Below, piece by piece: positions 1-10,932 of a DNA stretch of 64,000 nt. The position numbers and the translations under genes were made by a program. The stretch comes from Pseudomonadota bacterium (GTDB lineage Bacteria; Pseudomonadota; Alphaproteobacteria; Acetobacterales; Acetobacteraceae), in the NCBI GenBank assembly GCA_021805565.1, contig JAJZFA010000047.1, positions 1 to 64,000 on the forward strand. The letters run 5' to 3'. The notes beneath the pieces are model-generated. The model worked only from the letters and a program-made list of their open reading frames with translations, searched no databases and was not told where the DNA came from. Within the stretch, counting starts at the first letter, position 1, and every line of letters starts with the position of its first letter.

Positions 1-278
1 CGAGACCAGGCGGCATTGGCGGCGTTGGACGCGCTGACGATCTGGACACCGAGCGTGAGTTCGGTTTCGTCGCGGGGGTGGAGCGCGGCGAGGGCGCACT
101 GGGCGGCGTGGATGCGGCGTCCGGCGGCTGCGGGCGAGGCGAGCAGATCGGGTTCGAAGCCGCGCATGATGCCGCGGACGGCTTCATCGATGACGGTTGG
201 GTCGAGCGGTCCATCGATGCGAAACAGGTCGGGCGGGTCGTAGGATAGAGGTTCGGCGAAAATCGGATCGGCCTTGGT
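1..278 (-). CDS. Uncharacterised protein, cut by window edge, start unclear
   Basis: A minus-strand reading frame with coding character runs off the left edge. It reads from an in-frame stop at 279-281 through residues such as FAEPLSYDPPDLFRIDG and ends at the window edge in SASNAANAAWS. I do not recognise the family. No ATG, GTG or TTG lies between the upstream stop and an ATG at 165-167, yet the sequence before that ATG already looks like protein. Either the true start is a rare codon (ATT at 261-263) or the gene has lost its 5' end. The upstream DNA to 409 holds no other gene. Confidence 0.45.
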
Positions 279-409
279 TTATGATTTGTTCCTTAATGAG
301 GGGAAGGTTGTGCGCGGATGCGGCGCGGACAAGGGGGAATGTAAGAATTTTTTCCATGTTTGGCGCGAGCGCCGATAACATCGGGGGCCGGGTTGCCGGA
401 CGCCGACGT

Positions 410-1480
410 TTATCCGGCCGCCACCAGTCCGGCGATGGCCGACCCGACATCGGCGGTGCCTGCCTGTCCGCCCATGTCCGGGGTTTTGGGGCCGCTTTCG
501 CGCAGCAGGGTTTCGATGGCATCCACGATCGCCTTGCCCGCGGCCGCTTCGCCGAGGTGTTCCAGCATCAGCGCCGCGGACCATATCTGGCCGATGGGGT
601 TGCAGATGAATTTGCCGGCGATGTCAGGGGCGGACCCATGCACCGGCTCGAACATCGACGGATAGATCCGTTCGGGATTGATATTGCCGCCTGCCGCGAT
701 GCCGATCGAACCGGCGATGGCCGGGCCGAGGTCCGACAGAATATCGCCGAACAGGTTGGACCCGACGACGACATCGAACCAATCGGGATGCTGCACGAAA
801 TGTGCGCACAGGATGTCGATATGGTACTGATCCGTTTTGATGTCGGGATAGCGCGCGCCGATCGCGGCGAAGCGCTCGTCCCAGTACGGCATGGTGTGGA
901 TGATGCCGTTCGATTTGGTGGCCGACGTCACGTGCTTTTTGGGGCGCGTCATGGCCAGTTCGAACGCATATTTCAGGATCCGGTCGGTGCCCTTGCGCGT
1001 CAGGACGGTCTGCTGGGACACGAATTCGCGGTCGGTGCCCTCGAACATGCGGCCGCCGACGGAAGAATATTCGCCTTCGGTGTTTTCGCGTACCACGAAG
1101 AAGTCGATATCGGCTTCCGTGCGACCCGCGAGCGGGGTGCGGACGCCGGGCATCAGCTTGCAGGGGCGGACATTGGCGTATTGGTCGAAGCCGCGCCGGA
1201 TCGGGATCAGCAGGCCCCATAACGAAATATGGTCTGGCACGCCGGGCCAGCCGACGGCACCCAAAAGGATCGAATCCGACTTCGCGAGCTGGTTCAGCCC
1301 ATCGGCCGGCATCATGGTGCCGGTGTTTTTATAGGTCTCGCACGACCAGTCGTACTGGTTGAGGTTCAGCCCGAAGCCGAAGCGACGCGCCGCCGCGTCC
1401 AGAACCTTCAGGGACTCGGGGACGGTTTCCTTGCCGATCCCGTCGCCAGGGATAACCGCTATCGTGTGGGTGCGTGTCAT
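410..1480 (-). CDS. Tartrate dehydrogenase-like enzyme (isocitrate/isopropylmalate dehydrogenase family)
   Basis: This 356-residue cytoplasmic NAD-dependent beta-decarboxylating dehydrogenase belongs to the family of tartrate dehydrogenase (TtuC/YeaU), 3-isopropylmalate dehydrogenase and D-malate dehydrogenase. The N-terminus has IAVIPGDGIGKE, the substrate-loop motif RENTEGEYS is near residues 131-139, and the metal-binding NLFGDILSD is near 242-250, followed by a GSAPDIAGK nucleotide-binding region. The match to the tartrate dehydrogenase branch rests on the SLWGLLIPIRRGFDQYANVRP stretch. The ATG at 1480 was chosen because it directly precedes the conserved start; the frame stays open further upstream without conservation. 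It is divergent from the lutB-like gene at 1662, so the two may share a control region. D-malate or tartrate are both possible substrates. Confidence 0.88.
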   Translation of the reverse strand: MTRTHTIAVIPGDGIGKETVPESLKVLDAAARRFGFGLNLNQYDWSCETYKNTGTMMPADGLNQLAKSDSILLGAVGWPGVPDHISLWGLLIPIRRGFDQYANVRPCKLMPGVRTPLAGRTEADIDFFVVRENTEGEYSSVGGRMFEGTDREFVSQQTVLTRKGTDRILKYAFELAMTRPKKHVTSATKSNGIIHTMPYWDERFAAIGARYPDIKTDQYHIDILCAHFVQHPDWFDVVVGSNLFGDILSDLGPAIAGSIGIAAGGNINPERIYPSMFEPVHGSAPDIAGKFICNPIGQIWSAALMLEHLGEAAAGKAIVDAIETLLRESGPKTPDMGGQAGTADVGSAIAGLVAAG

Positions 1481-1606
1481 GGCCGGTGTCCTTGGGTCAG
1501 CGTTGCCGCAAGGGATACCGGACGCGGCGGGGTCCGGCAACGGTATGCCGGTCGCGGGGATGCGATCCGGTTCGCGACCGGTGCGAACCCCATGGAGTTG
1601 TTCCGG

Positions 1607-1632
1607 CGGGCGGAGTAGACGGGCGGAGTAGA
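1607..1632 (+). repeat. 13-bp direct repeat x2 in a divergent promoter region
   Basis: CGGGCGGAGTAGA occurs twice head to tail (1607-1619 and 1620-1632), 30 bp before the lutB-like start and inside the 181-bp gap between two divergent genes. It could be a regulator half-site pair or a slippage duplication. No known binding-site consensus is recognised. Confidence 0.6.
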
Positions 1633-1661
1633 ATTGAATTCTGGATCGATCGGAACGGCTC

Positions 1662-3095
1662 ATGCATATCGCAACGTCCCCCGCCTTCAAGGAAAACGCC
1701 CGTGCGGCGCTGGCCAACGCCGGCCTGCAAAAGGCGCTTGCCCGCAGCGGCCCCAGTTTCATCGCCCGGCGTGCGGCGGCGGCGGCGGATTTGCCGGAAT
1801 TCGAAACACTGCGGGACACCGCCCGCGACATCAAGAACCACGCCCTGGCAAATCTGGATTTTTATCTGGAAGCCTATGAGGCGAAGGTGCTGGAGTCCGG
1901 CGGCAAGGTGCATTGGTGCAGCGATGCCGGGCAGGCCCGGGATACCGTGCTGGCGATCTGCCAGGCGGCGGGCGCGCGGACGGTCACCAAGGGCAAATCG
2001 ATGATCGGCGAGGAGATCTCGATCAACGAACACCTCGAAAAACATGGAATCGTCCCGGTCGAAACCGACCTCGGCGAGTACATCATTCAACTGCGGCATG
2101 AACTGCCCAGCCATATCATCGCGCCGGCGTTTCATCTGAATATGGAGGACTGGGAGGACGCATTTCGCAAGGCCCATACCGATCTGCCCGCCGATCGCCA
2201 GTTCGCCGAACGCCGCGATATCTTGATTGAGGCTCGGGAGCGGTTGCGGTCCAAGTTCCTGGCGGCCGATGTTGGCATTACGGGCGCGAATTTCCTGATC
2301 GCCGAGACCGGCAGTAGCGTGATCGTTACGAACGAGGGTAACGGCGACCTGACCCAGACGTTGCCGAAAGTGCATATCGTGCTGGCAAGTATCGAAAAAT
2401 GCGTGCCGACGCTGGAAGATGCGACCTCGTTGCTGCGGGTGCTGGCGCGATCGGCCACCGGGCAGGAATTTTCGGTCTATACGACGTTTTCCACCGGGGC
2501 GCGGCGGCCGGACGATCTGGACGGGCCGCATGAATACCATGTGGTGCTGATCGATAACGGACGATCGGCGATGTTCGGCACCGATTTCCAGGAAATGCTG
2601 CGGTGTATCCGTTGCGCGGCCTGCATGAACCATTGCCCGGTCTATGGCGCGGTCGGCGGCCATGCGTATGGATGGGTGTATCCGGGCCCGATGGGGGCGG
2701 TGCTGACGCCGACGCTGATCGGGGTGGAAAAGGCCGGACATCTGCCAAACGCCTCCACATTCTGCGGCAAGTGCGAAAGCGTGTGCCCGGTGCGGATTCC
2801 GTTGCCGAAACTGATGCGGCACTGGCGCGAACGAGAATTCGAGCGGCATCTCAGCCCGGCCGGCGTGCGCGGCGGTCTGGCCGTTTGGGGGTTCTTTGCC
2901 CGGCGGCCGGCGCTATACCGGCTGGCAACCCGGCTGGGTGCGGTCGCGCTTGGCCTGTTCGGGCGCAAAAAAGGACGGTTTGCCCGCATGCCCTTCGCGG
3001 GCGGCTGGACCGCCGGCCGGGATTTGCCGGCGCCCGAAGGCGACACCTTCTTTGCCCGCTATGCCAAGGCGCAGCGTTCGGGGGCCGTGCAATGA
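1662..3095 (+). CDS. LutB-like iron-sulfur protein with LUD domain
   Basis: This is a 477-residue LutB/YkgF-type iron-sulfur oxidoreductase subunit, which in other bacteria takes part with LutA and LutC in lactate oxidation. The first about 300 residues form the LUD domain, including a TKGKSMIGEEI stretch and a conserved ETGSSVIVTNEGNGDL segment. Two 4Fe-4S cysteine clusters follow, CIRCAACMNHCP near residue 314 and CGKCESVCPVRIP near 368. The C-terminus is a positively charged tail rich in Arg and Gly. The gene overlaps the next (LutC-like) by 4 bp (ATGA), so the pair is translationally coupled. No LutA (CCG-domain) gene lies beside it; the divergent neighbour is a tartrate dehydrogenase-like gene. 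The oxidised substrate is therefore open. Confidence 0.9.
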   Translation: MHIATSPAFKENARAALANAGLQKALARSGPSFIARRAAAAADLPEFETLRDTARDIKNHALANLDFYLEAYEAKVLESGGKVHWCSDAGQARDTVLAICQAAGARTVTKGKSMIGEEISINEHLEKHGIVPVETDLGEYIIQLRHELPSHIIAPAFHLNMEDWEDAFRKAHTDLPADRQFAERRDILIEARERLRSKFLAADVGITGANFLIAETGSSVIVTNEGNGDLTQTLPKVHIVLASIEKCVPTLEDATSLLRVLARSATGQEFSVYTTFSTGARRPDDLDGPHEYHVVLIDNGRSAMFGTDFQEMLRCIRCAACMNHCPVYGAVGGHAYGWVYPGPMGAVLTPTLIGVEKAGHLPNASTFCGKCESVCPVRIPLPKLMRHWREREFERHLSPAGVRGGLAVWGFFARRPALYRLATRLGAVALGLFGRKKGRFARMPFAGGWTAGRDLPAPEGDTFFARYAKAQRSGAVQ

Positions 3096-3769
3096 CCAAG
3101 CAGGCGATTCTGACGGCGATCCGGCGCGGGTTGAAACGCGGATCGCTGCCCGCGGATCAGGCGGCGATGCTATCGGGACGGATGGCAGCCCACCCCCGGC
3201 ATCTGATTCCCGCGCGGTCCCGGCTGCCCGCGTCCGGGCAGGTGGCGCTGTTCGTGCGGAATGTGGAAGCCGCGTTCGGAACGGTTGCCAGCGTGCCGGA
3301 CTCCGCGTCGGTGCCCGGTGCGGTGGCGGATTATCTGGCGGCGCAAAACCTGCCCGGCTCGCTGATCATGGCGCCGCACCCCGAATTGCAGGCCATCCCG
3401 TGGCAGGACCGGCCGTTGCTGGAGGTACGCCAGGGACGGGCGGAGGCGACGGATGCGGTCAGCGTGCAGCATGGCTTTGCCGGCATCGCCGAAACCGGAA
3501 CGCTGATGCTGCCAGGGTCGCCGCAACGGCCGGTGACGTTAAATCTGCTGGCGGATACGGCGATCGTGGTGCTTCGGGCTTCGCATGTCGTGGGGGCCTA
3601 TGAAGATGGGTGGGACCGGCTGCGGGCGGAGGTGGGGCCAATGCCCCGCAACGTTATGTTCGTTACCGGACCATCGCGTTCGGCCGATATCGAGCAAACA
3701 CTGGAGTTGGGCGCGCACGGGCCTCGGCGTCTGCACGTGGTGCTGGTGGGCGACCCGGCACCGGACTGA
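3092..3769 (+). CDS. LutC-like LUD-domain protein
   Basis: A 225-residue LutC/YkgG-type LUD-domain protein, the usual partner of LutB in the lactate-utilisation complex. The conserved core HGFAGIAETGTLML sits at about residues 125-140, followed by the typical NLLADTAIVVLRASHVVGAYED segment. The start ATG at 3092 overlaps the stop of the LutB-like gene, so the two are co-translated. The function of the LUD fold in catalysis is not firmly established; a role with LutB is inferred from coupling and family history. Confidence 0.87.
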   Translation: MTKQAILTAIRRGLKRGSLPADQAAMLSGRMAAHPRHLIPARSRLPASGQVALFVRNVEAAFGTVASVPDSASVPGAVADYLAAQNLPGSLIMAPHPELQAIPWQDRPLLEVRQGRAEATDAVSVQHGFAGIAETGTLMLPGSPQRPVTLNLLADTAIVVLRASHVVGAYEDGWDRLRAEVGPMPRNVMFVTGPSRSADIEQTLELGAHGPRRLHVVLVGDPAPD

Positions 3770-3779
3770 CGCCGCAAGG

Positions 3780-4607
3780 TCAGTTCAATATCGATCTTAG
3801 AATTTCCAGTTGCGCACGCACGTCGTCGGCGGCTTTGCCCGTGGGCACCAGGTCCAGGAACTTTGCATAGCAGTCGCGGGCGGCGGCGACCCGATCCAGC
3901 TTGTGGTTGAGCGATCCGGCCTGTCGCCATAGGTCCGCATGACCGGGGGCGATCGACACCATGTGTTCGGTGCAGCGCAGCCCGCCGACCAGGTCGCCCG
4001 CATCCAGCCGTCGGGTCAGGATGTTGTTCTGCAGGCGCAGCAAGACCCGGCGCGTACTCAGGGGCTGCAACAAACCGGGCCGCAGTTCGGCCTGATCGCC
4101 TTCCACCCGTCTGAGCAGGCGGCGCAAATCGCGGGCGGCCAGCACCCGGCCGCCGTTGAAGGCGTCGATGATCACGCGGGTTTTCTGTCCTTCCAGGGCG
4201 ATCAGGAAGTGCGCCGGAAAATCGACGCCATAGCAGTTCCAGCCGGCGGCGCCGGCGGTGTGCAGCCAGATCACGCCCAACGCCACCGGCAGGCCCCGGC
4301 GGCGTTCGGTCACCCGGATCAGGTTGGCATTGGCTGGATCGTCATAGGTCTGCCGATCGCCGAAATAGCCGTATTCGCGCGCCAGCAAATCGGCGAGCAG
4401 CGCGGCCCTGGACGACAAATCCTGGTGGTCCATGGCGGCGGCCCGTTCGGCCGAGCGCCGGGCCAGATCGGACAGATGGCTGGACGCCGCCAGCCATCCG
4501 TCGCCGGGCGCGTCCACCCTGGCAAGCTGAACCGCGGCGCTGGCGATATCTATTTCAGAGTCGGGCAGTTGCCCGATCGCCTTCAGCGCAGTGTCAGCGT
4601 CTATCAT
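3780..4607 (-). CDS. SirB1 family protein (transglutaminase-like plus TPR)
   Basis: This 275-residue protein carries the SirB1-type transglutaminase-like N-terminal domain, with the conserved region LIRVTERRRGLPVALGVIWLH, then CYGVDFPAHFLI, around residues 95-135. A C-terminal TPR-like segment includes HADLWRQAGSLNHKL and CYAKFLDLVP. Proteins of this family are cytoplasmic and of poorly defined role. It lies directly downstream of thiC on the same strand with a 16-bp gap, so it may be read through from the thiC transcript, and it converges with the lutC-like gene with only 10 bp between them. Nothing in the sequence suggests truncation. Confidence 0.85.
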   Translation of the reverse strand: MIDADTALKAIGQLPDSEIDIASAAVQLARVDAPGDGWLAASSHLSDLARRSAERAAAMDHQDLSSRAALLADLLAREYGYFGDRQTYDDPANANLIRVTERRRGLPVALGVIWLHTAGAAGWNCYGVDFPAHFLIALEGQKTRVIIDAFNGGRVLAARDLRRLLRRVEGDQAELRPGLLQPLSTRRVLLRLQNNILTRRLDAGDLVGGLRCTEHMVSIAPGHADLWRQAGSLNHKLDRVAAARDCYAKFLDLVPTGKAADDVRAQLEILRSILN

Positions 4608-4623
4608 GCGCGGCGAATGCCTG

Positions 4624-6622
<1,999 letters not shown>

Positions 6623-6852
6623 TAATGGAGAAAGATGGAACGGCCGGGGGCCGGTGTCAAATCCGGCTTGCGCGATCCGCCACAATCCCGCCGGGTTTAC
6701 GGCGGATCGCCGCACGATGCCGCATGAACAGCGGAGAGTCACGCGTTTAACACCTCGTCGTGAACGACGTTTCATGAACAATCGCGGTTATGTTCGGATC
6801 CGCCAGCGGGGCTGGCCCGTAATCTTCCGACGTGTGGTTACGGAGTAGCGGA

Positions 6853-7944
6853 ATGGCCTTCGCCGGACGAATTTTACGCTTGGGTTCATTCGTTGTGTCG
6901 CGGATGGTTTTAGCGAGTGTCTTGAGCAGCGCCGCCGAGGCTCATGTAAAGTGGTTTTGTGGACCCGCCGACGTCACTTTGTTGCCACTTTCTCTCCCCG
7001 TTGTGCTGTCTCGGGTATTTTTGGTTAGCGGTGTCGCTTTTTGGATTATCGTCTCGTCCGCTGGAATGGTGGATGTCCTGGCCTATCGCCGCTGGGCGCC
7101 CAAGATATGGCGGTACCGGAACAGAGAAGCACTTGAAGCCATTATAATTCGCCTGGGCGTGGGCACATATACGCTTTTTCTGTTCAATAAAACGGCGGTC
7201 GCGCCGTGGGCCGCGGGCGGCGATGGGTCCATTCTGACCCCGGAACTTTTTCAGCATGACGCCTGGATAAGATCGATTCAGATCGCGATCGGTTGCCTGC
7301 TGATCTTTCGTTCCACATGCGCCATGGGTGGCGCCGGCCTGTTGATTTTATATGTCGCCGGCATTGTCCGGTATGGCCTGTTTCATATGACGGATTACAC
7401 CTATTTTGTGTGCCTGGCGGGATATTTGATATTGAGCGATTCATATTTCGACACAAACGCCAACCTTCGCCGCTGGCGGGTGCCGCTGATTACCGCGGGA
7501 CTCAGTTTCAGCTTGATGTGGACGGCGATCGAAAAATTTTTATACCCGTTGTGGACAGGAATTGTCCTGAGTTCCCATACGAACCTGACGATGGGCTTCC
7601 CCATTCCATTCGTAACAGTAATGGCCGGCTTCGTCGAGTTCAGCCTGGCGTTCTACCTGTTGGCCGGACGCAGCCTGCTGCGGCTCGATACGGCTGTTTT
7701 GATGCTGGTTTTTCTTTCCGCCATTCCGGAGTTCGGCGTATTGGACAGTGTCGGCCATATCCCGATTGTTGCGATGCTGTTGGTTATTTTCATCCATGGA
7801 CCGGGGCGTTTGCAGCAGTTGGCTCAGCCGTCCCATGGTGGATATGCCAGGGCTGCCGTGCCGGCCGGCACGCTGTGCGTGGCCTCGTTCGCGGTTATGA
7901 TGACGCTGTATTATGGGCTTCAAAGGTTCGCGTCGTGGCCGTGA
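6853..7944 (+). CDS. Polytopic membrane protein, DoxX-like
   Basis: This 363-residue integral membrane protein has about seven to nine hydrophobic segments. An early motif AHVKWFC (around residue 30) resembles the AH.KWF signature seen near the N-terminus of some DoxX-related membrane proteins, followed by charged loops and a central HMTDYTYFV segment. The ATG at 6853 was chosen over an upstream GTG at 6832; an ATG at 6904 is also possible. It stands alone between the thiC leader and the SDR gene and is somewhat lower in GC than its neighbours. The role is unknown; the DoxX link is weak. Confidence 0.6.
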   Translation: MAFAGRILRLGSFVVSRMVLASVLSSAAEAHVKWFCGPADVTLLPLSLPVVLSRVFLVSGVAFWIIVSSAGMVDVLAYRRWAPKIWRYRNREALEAIIIRLGVGTYTLFLFNKTAVAPWAAGGDGSILTPELFQHDAWIRSIQIAIGCLLIFRSTCAMGGAGLLILYVAGIVRYGLFHMTDYTYFVCLAGYLILSDSYFDTNANLRRWRVPLITAGLSFSLMWTAIEKFLYPLWTGIVLSSHTNLTMGFPIPFVTVMAGFVEFSLAFYLLAGRSLLRLDTAVLMLVFLSAIPEFGVLDSVGHIPIVAMLLVIFIHGPGRLQQLAQPSHGGYARAAVPAGTLCVASFAVMMTLYYGLQRFASWP

Positions 7945-8070
7945 ACGCGGTAATCGCAAACATTCTGTTTCCGAATTGTATGGACAAATATTCCACGCCG
8001 GAAGCAGACACCCTGGCCGGGCCGGAACCTGTGCGCTAGCCTGACCGGCATCGGTAACCGGGGGAACATC

Positions 8071-8835
8071 ATGGGCAGTTTGGACGGCAAGGTCATCATC
8101 GTGACAGGCGCCAGCCGCGGCATTGGCGCGGCGGCATCGGCCGCGCTGGCGGCGGCGGGCGCCACGGTCGTCCTGACTGCCCGCCCAAGCCAGACTCTAA
8201 CCGATGTCGCCACCGCCATCGCCCGCACCGGCGCAACCATCTCCGTTCGGCCATGCGACGTTTCGGACTACGCGCAATTCGCCTCGGTGGCCGACGAAAT
8301 GGCGGACAAATACGGGCGCATCGACGGCCTGATCAATAACGCCGGAGTGATCGAACCGATCGCGTCCATCGCCGAAAGCGACCCCGCCGCCTGGGCGCGC
8401 AACGTCGGAATCAACCTGACCGGCGCATACCACGCGATCCGCGCCGTTCTGCCACTGATGCTGGAGGACGGCGGCGGCACCATCGTGAACATATCCTCCG
8501 GCGCCGCGATCCGGCCGTTGGAGGGATGGAGCGCCTATTGCAGCGCCAAGGCCGGCCTGCACATGCTGACCCGAGCGGTTGCGCTGGAAACAGGCGGCAA
8601 GGGCATACGGGTGTTCGGCTTTCAGCCCAGTCCGACGGACACAGACATGCAGGTGTCGATCCGGGCGTCGGGGCTCAATCCGGTCAGCCAAATCCCGCGC
8701 GAAAAGCTGACGCCGGTCGCGCTGCCCGCACAGGCGATCGTATATCTGTGCACCCCGGCCGCCAACGACCTGCACGGGCAGGAGTTCAGCCTGAACGACG
8801 CGTCGTTTCGCGCTCGGTTGGAGCACGCGCAATGA
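8071..8835 (+). CDS. Short-chain dehydrogenase/reductase
   Basis: A 254-residue classical SDR. The NAD(P)-binding motif TGASRGIGAA is at residues 12-21, NNAG follows near 90, and the catalytic Ser-Tyr-Lys is represented by NISSGAA and YCSAK. A basic residue in the first loop (SRGIG) and TARPS suggest NADP may be used. The stop overlaps the start of the downstream CoA-transferase by 4 bp (ATGA), so the pair is coupled and probably acts in one catabolic route for a hydroxyacyl or keto substrate. The specific substrate cannot be read from the sequence. Confidence 0.9.
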   Translation: MGSLDGKVIIVTGASRGIGAAASAALAAAGATVVLTARPSQTLTDVATAIARTGATISVRPCDVSDYAQFASVADEMADKYGRIDGLINNAGVIEPIASIAESDPAAWARNVGINLTGAYHAIRAVLPLMLEDGGGTIVNISSGAAIRPLEGWSAYCSAKAGLHMLTRAVALETGGKGIRVFGFQPSPTDTDMQVSIRASGLNPVSQIPREKLTPVALPAQAIVYLCTPAANDLHGQEFSLNDASFRARLEHAQ

Positions 8836-9977
8836 CCGGACCGCTGGCCGGCATTAAGGTTATCGAAATCGGTCAGGCGCTGGCCGGTCCGCTCGCCGGG
8901 GTTATCCTGGCGGACATGGGCGCGGACGTGATCAAGGTGGAAAAGCCCGATGGCGGCGACGACGCGCGCCTGTGGGGGCCTCCGTTCGTCGATGGCGATT
9001 CGGTTAGTTTCCACAGCAACAATCGCGGCAAGCGATCGGTGACGCTGGACATCAAAAGCGCGGCCGATGTGGATAAGCTGAAGCTGCTGGTCCGGGATGC
9101 CGATATCCTGATCCAGAATTTGCGGCCGGGGATCGTGGACGATTTCGGCATTGGGCCAGACGCGCTGATGGCGGTTAATCCCCGGCTGATCTACTGTTCT
9201 ATCTGGGCGTTCGGCAATACAGGTCCGTTGAAGATGGCGCCGGGGTTCGATCCGTTATTGCAGTGTTACGGCGCGGTGGTCACGCTGACCGGCCGTCCGG
9301 ACGACCCGCCGACATTTTGCGCCCCGGCGATCAACGATACCGCCACCGGCATGTGGTGCGTCATCGGCGCGCTGGCGGCGCTGAAACAGCGGGACCGGAC
9401 GGGCGTGGGATGCGTTGTCGATGCATCGCTGTTCGAAAGCGCGGTGGCCTGGGTGCAGGGATCGCTGAACGCCTATGGCGTGACGGGGAAACTGCCGGAA
9501 CGGCATGGCGCGGCCAGCGCCACGCTGGCGCCGTATCAGATTTTCGAGACCGCCGACCGCCCGATGTGCATCGCCGCCGGCAACGACCGGCTGTTCGTGA
9601 AGCTCGCCGGGGCGATGGGCCATCCGGAATGGTGCGAGCACCCGTTGCTGTCGGACGGACGCAAGCGGGCTGCCAACCGCCAGTTTGTGGTCGATACGAT
9701 GCAGCCGGTGTTGCTGACCCGCACGCGGCAGGACTGGCTGGGCATTATCGGGGAAGCGGGCGTGCCGAGCGCGCCGGTGAACGATATCGCCGAACTGGCG
9801 GACACCGAACAGTTGGCGGCGATGGATATGATGCGGACATTGCCGGGAAGCGGGTTACGGGTGGTCGGCCTGCCGATCTCGTTCGACCGGCAACGGCCCT
9901 ATCCAGCCGGGGGGGCGCCGAAACTGGGGGAGCATAACACGGAAATTTTCGGAGGATCCGTCCTAGCAGGCTGCTGA
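8832..9977 (+). CDS. Class III (CaiB/BaiF) CoA-transferase
   Basis: A 381-residue family III acyl-CoA transferase, which moves CoA between carboxylic acids through an Asp-linked mixed anhydride. The N-terminus GIKVIEIGQALAGPLAG, the ADVIKVEKPDGGD motif and the INDTATGMWCVIGALAAL segment (carrying the likely catalytic Asp) are typical. It is coupled to the SDR upstream by a 4-bp overlap. The last residues (LAGC) and the stop codon are supplied by the terminal inverted repeat of the IS remnant that begins at 9967; the conserved core ends before this, so function is probably kept. Confidence 0.9.
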   Translation: MTGPLAGIKVIEIGQALAGPLAGVILADMGADVIKVEKPDGGDDARLWGPPFVDGDSVSFHSNNRGKRSVTLDIKSAADVDKLKLLVRDADILIQNLRPGIVDDFGIGPDALMAVNPRLIYCSIWAFGNTGPLKMAPGFDPLLQCYGAVVTLTGRPDDPPTFCAPAINDTATGMWCVIGALAALKQRDRTGVGCVVDASLFESAVAWVQGSLNAYGVTGKLPERHGAASATLAPYQIFETADRPMCIAAGNDRLFVKLAGAMGHPEWCEHPLLSDGRKRAANRQFVVDTMQPVLLTRTRQDWLGIIGEAGVPSAPVNDIAELADTEQLAAMDMMRTLPGSGLRVVGLPISFDRQRPYPAGGAPKLGEHNTEIFGGSVLAGC

Positions 9978-10932
9978 AAAGCCCCTTGCATCGGCGCGAG
10001 CGTATCGGATTCGATAGCACATCGGATCGACACTCCCAGGGCAGGCAGAATGCGAGGTTCCGGCCAGCAACGCGACGGACTTTTCAGCTACGTGCGGCCG
10101 GAGAGCCGGATCCCCAAGACCCCACCCGCCGCGGGTGATCCGCACGCTGGCCGACCAAGCGCTGGCCATTCTCGACGACCAGTTCCCCGCGCTCTACTCC
10201 GAAAACGGCCTTCCCTCGATCCCGCCCTAGCAACTGTTGCGCGCCCTGCTGCCGCAAGCCTTCTACACGATCCGTTCTGAACGGCAGTTGACGGAGCGAC
10301 TGAACGACAACCTGCTGTTCCGCTGGTTCGTCGGTGTTTCGGTGGACGACCCGGTCTGGGTGCCGACGGTTTTCAGCAAGAACCGCGACCGGTTGCTTGA
10401 AGGCGACATCGCGGCGGCGTTCATGTCGGCCGTGCTGGACCTGCAGCAAGTCAAGGGACTGTTGTCGGGCGAGCACTTCTCGGTGGATAGTACTTTTATA
10501 AAGGCATGGACCAGCGTGAAGAGCTTCCGCCGCAAAGACGGGCTGGACGAGCCGCCCGCGCCCGGCCGCACCTGCGAGCGCAACTGCAAGGGCGAGAAGC
10601 GATCGAACGAGACGCACGCCTCGACCACCGACCCGGACGCGCAGTTGGCGAAGAAGTCCGGCAGGCAAAAGGCGAAGTTGGGCTTCACCGGGCACCTGCT
10701 TATGGAAAACCGCAACGGCCTGATCGTCGATGCGCGCCTGACGCATGCGACCGGCACCGCGGAGCCGGATGCCGCGACTGGTCGCGAGAGGATGAGTCTG
10801 TCCGCAGTGTATCCGAAGGTCCTGAAACGGGGTTTCGGACATCGCGAAAATGCGTGATTCTGACCCTGGAGACCGAAATTCGACGCCCAGCCATAGGATT
10901 TTCGGTTTTGAAATGGCTTTTTCAGCAGCCTG
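9967..10932 (+). mobile_element. Decayed IS5-type insertion sequence with both terminal repeats
   Basis: The left end CAGGCTGCTGAAAA (9967-9980) is mirrored by TTTTCAGCAGCCTG at 10919-10932. Inside is a transposase pseudogene. The element is about 0.97 kb, too short for an intact IS of this type, because the centre and C-terminus of the transposase are deleted. The flanks are CTAG (9963-9966) and TTAA (10933-10936). Both fit the YTAR target of IS5-type elements but they are not identical, so they are not a simple target duplication. Confidence 0.85.
10050..10857 (+). pseudogene. IS5 family transposase, frameshifted, nonsense-mutated and truncated
   Basis: Translation starts at 10050 (MRGSGQQRDGLFSYVRPESR) and matches the N-terminus of IS5-type transposases. 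An extra C in the run near 10118-10124 shifts frame: the continuing frame reads VIRTLADQALAILDDQFPALY. That frame then meets a TAG at 10228-10230 where the family has Gln or Glu before QLLRALLPQAFY. A long open stretch (10237-10857) carries RSERQLTERL, NLLFRWFVG, FSVDSTF and KRSNETHASTTDPDA, with the first catalytic Asp region. After HATGTAEPDAA the homology stops and unrelated residues follow, so the DDE core is incomplete. It cannot encode an active enzyme. Confidence 0.85.
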
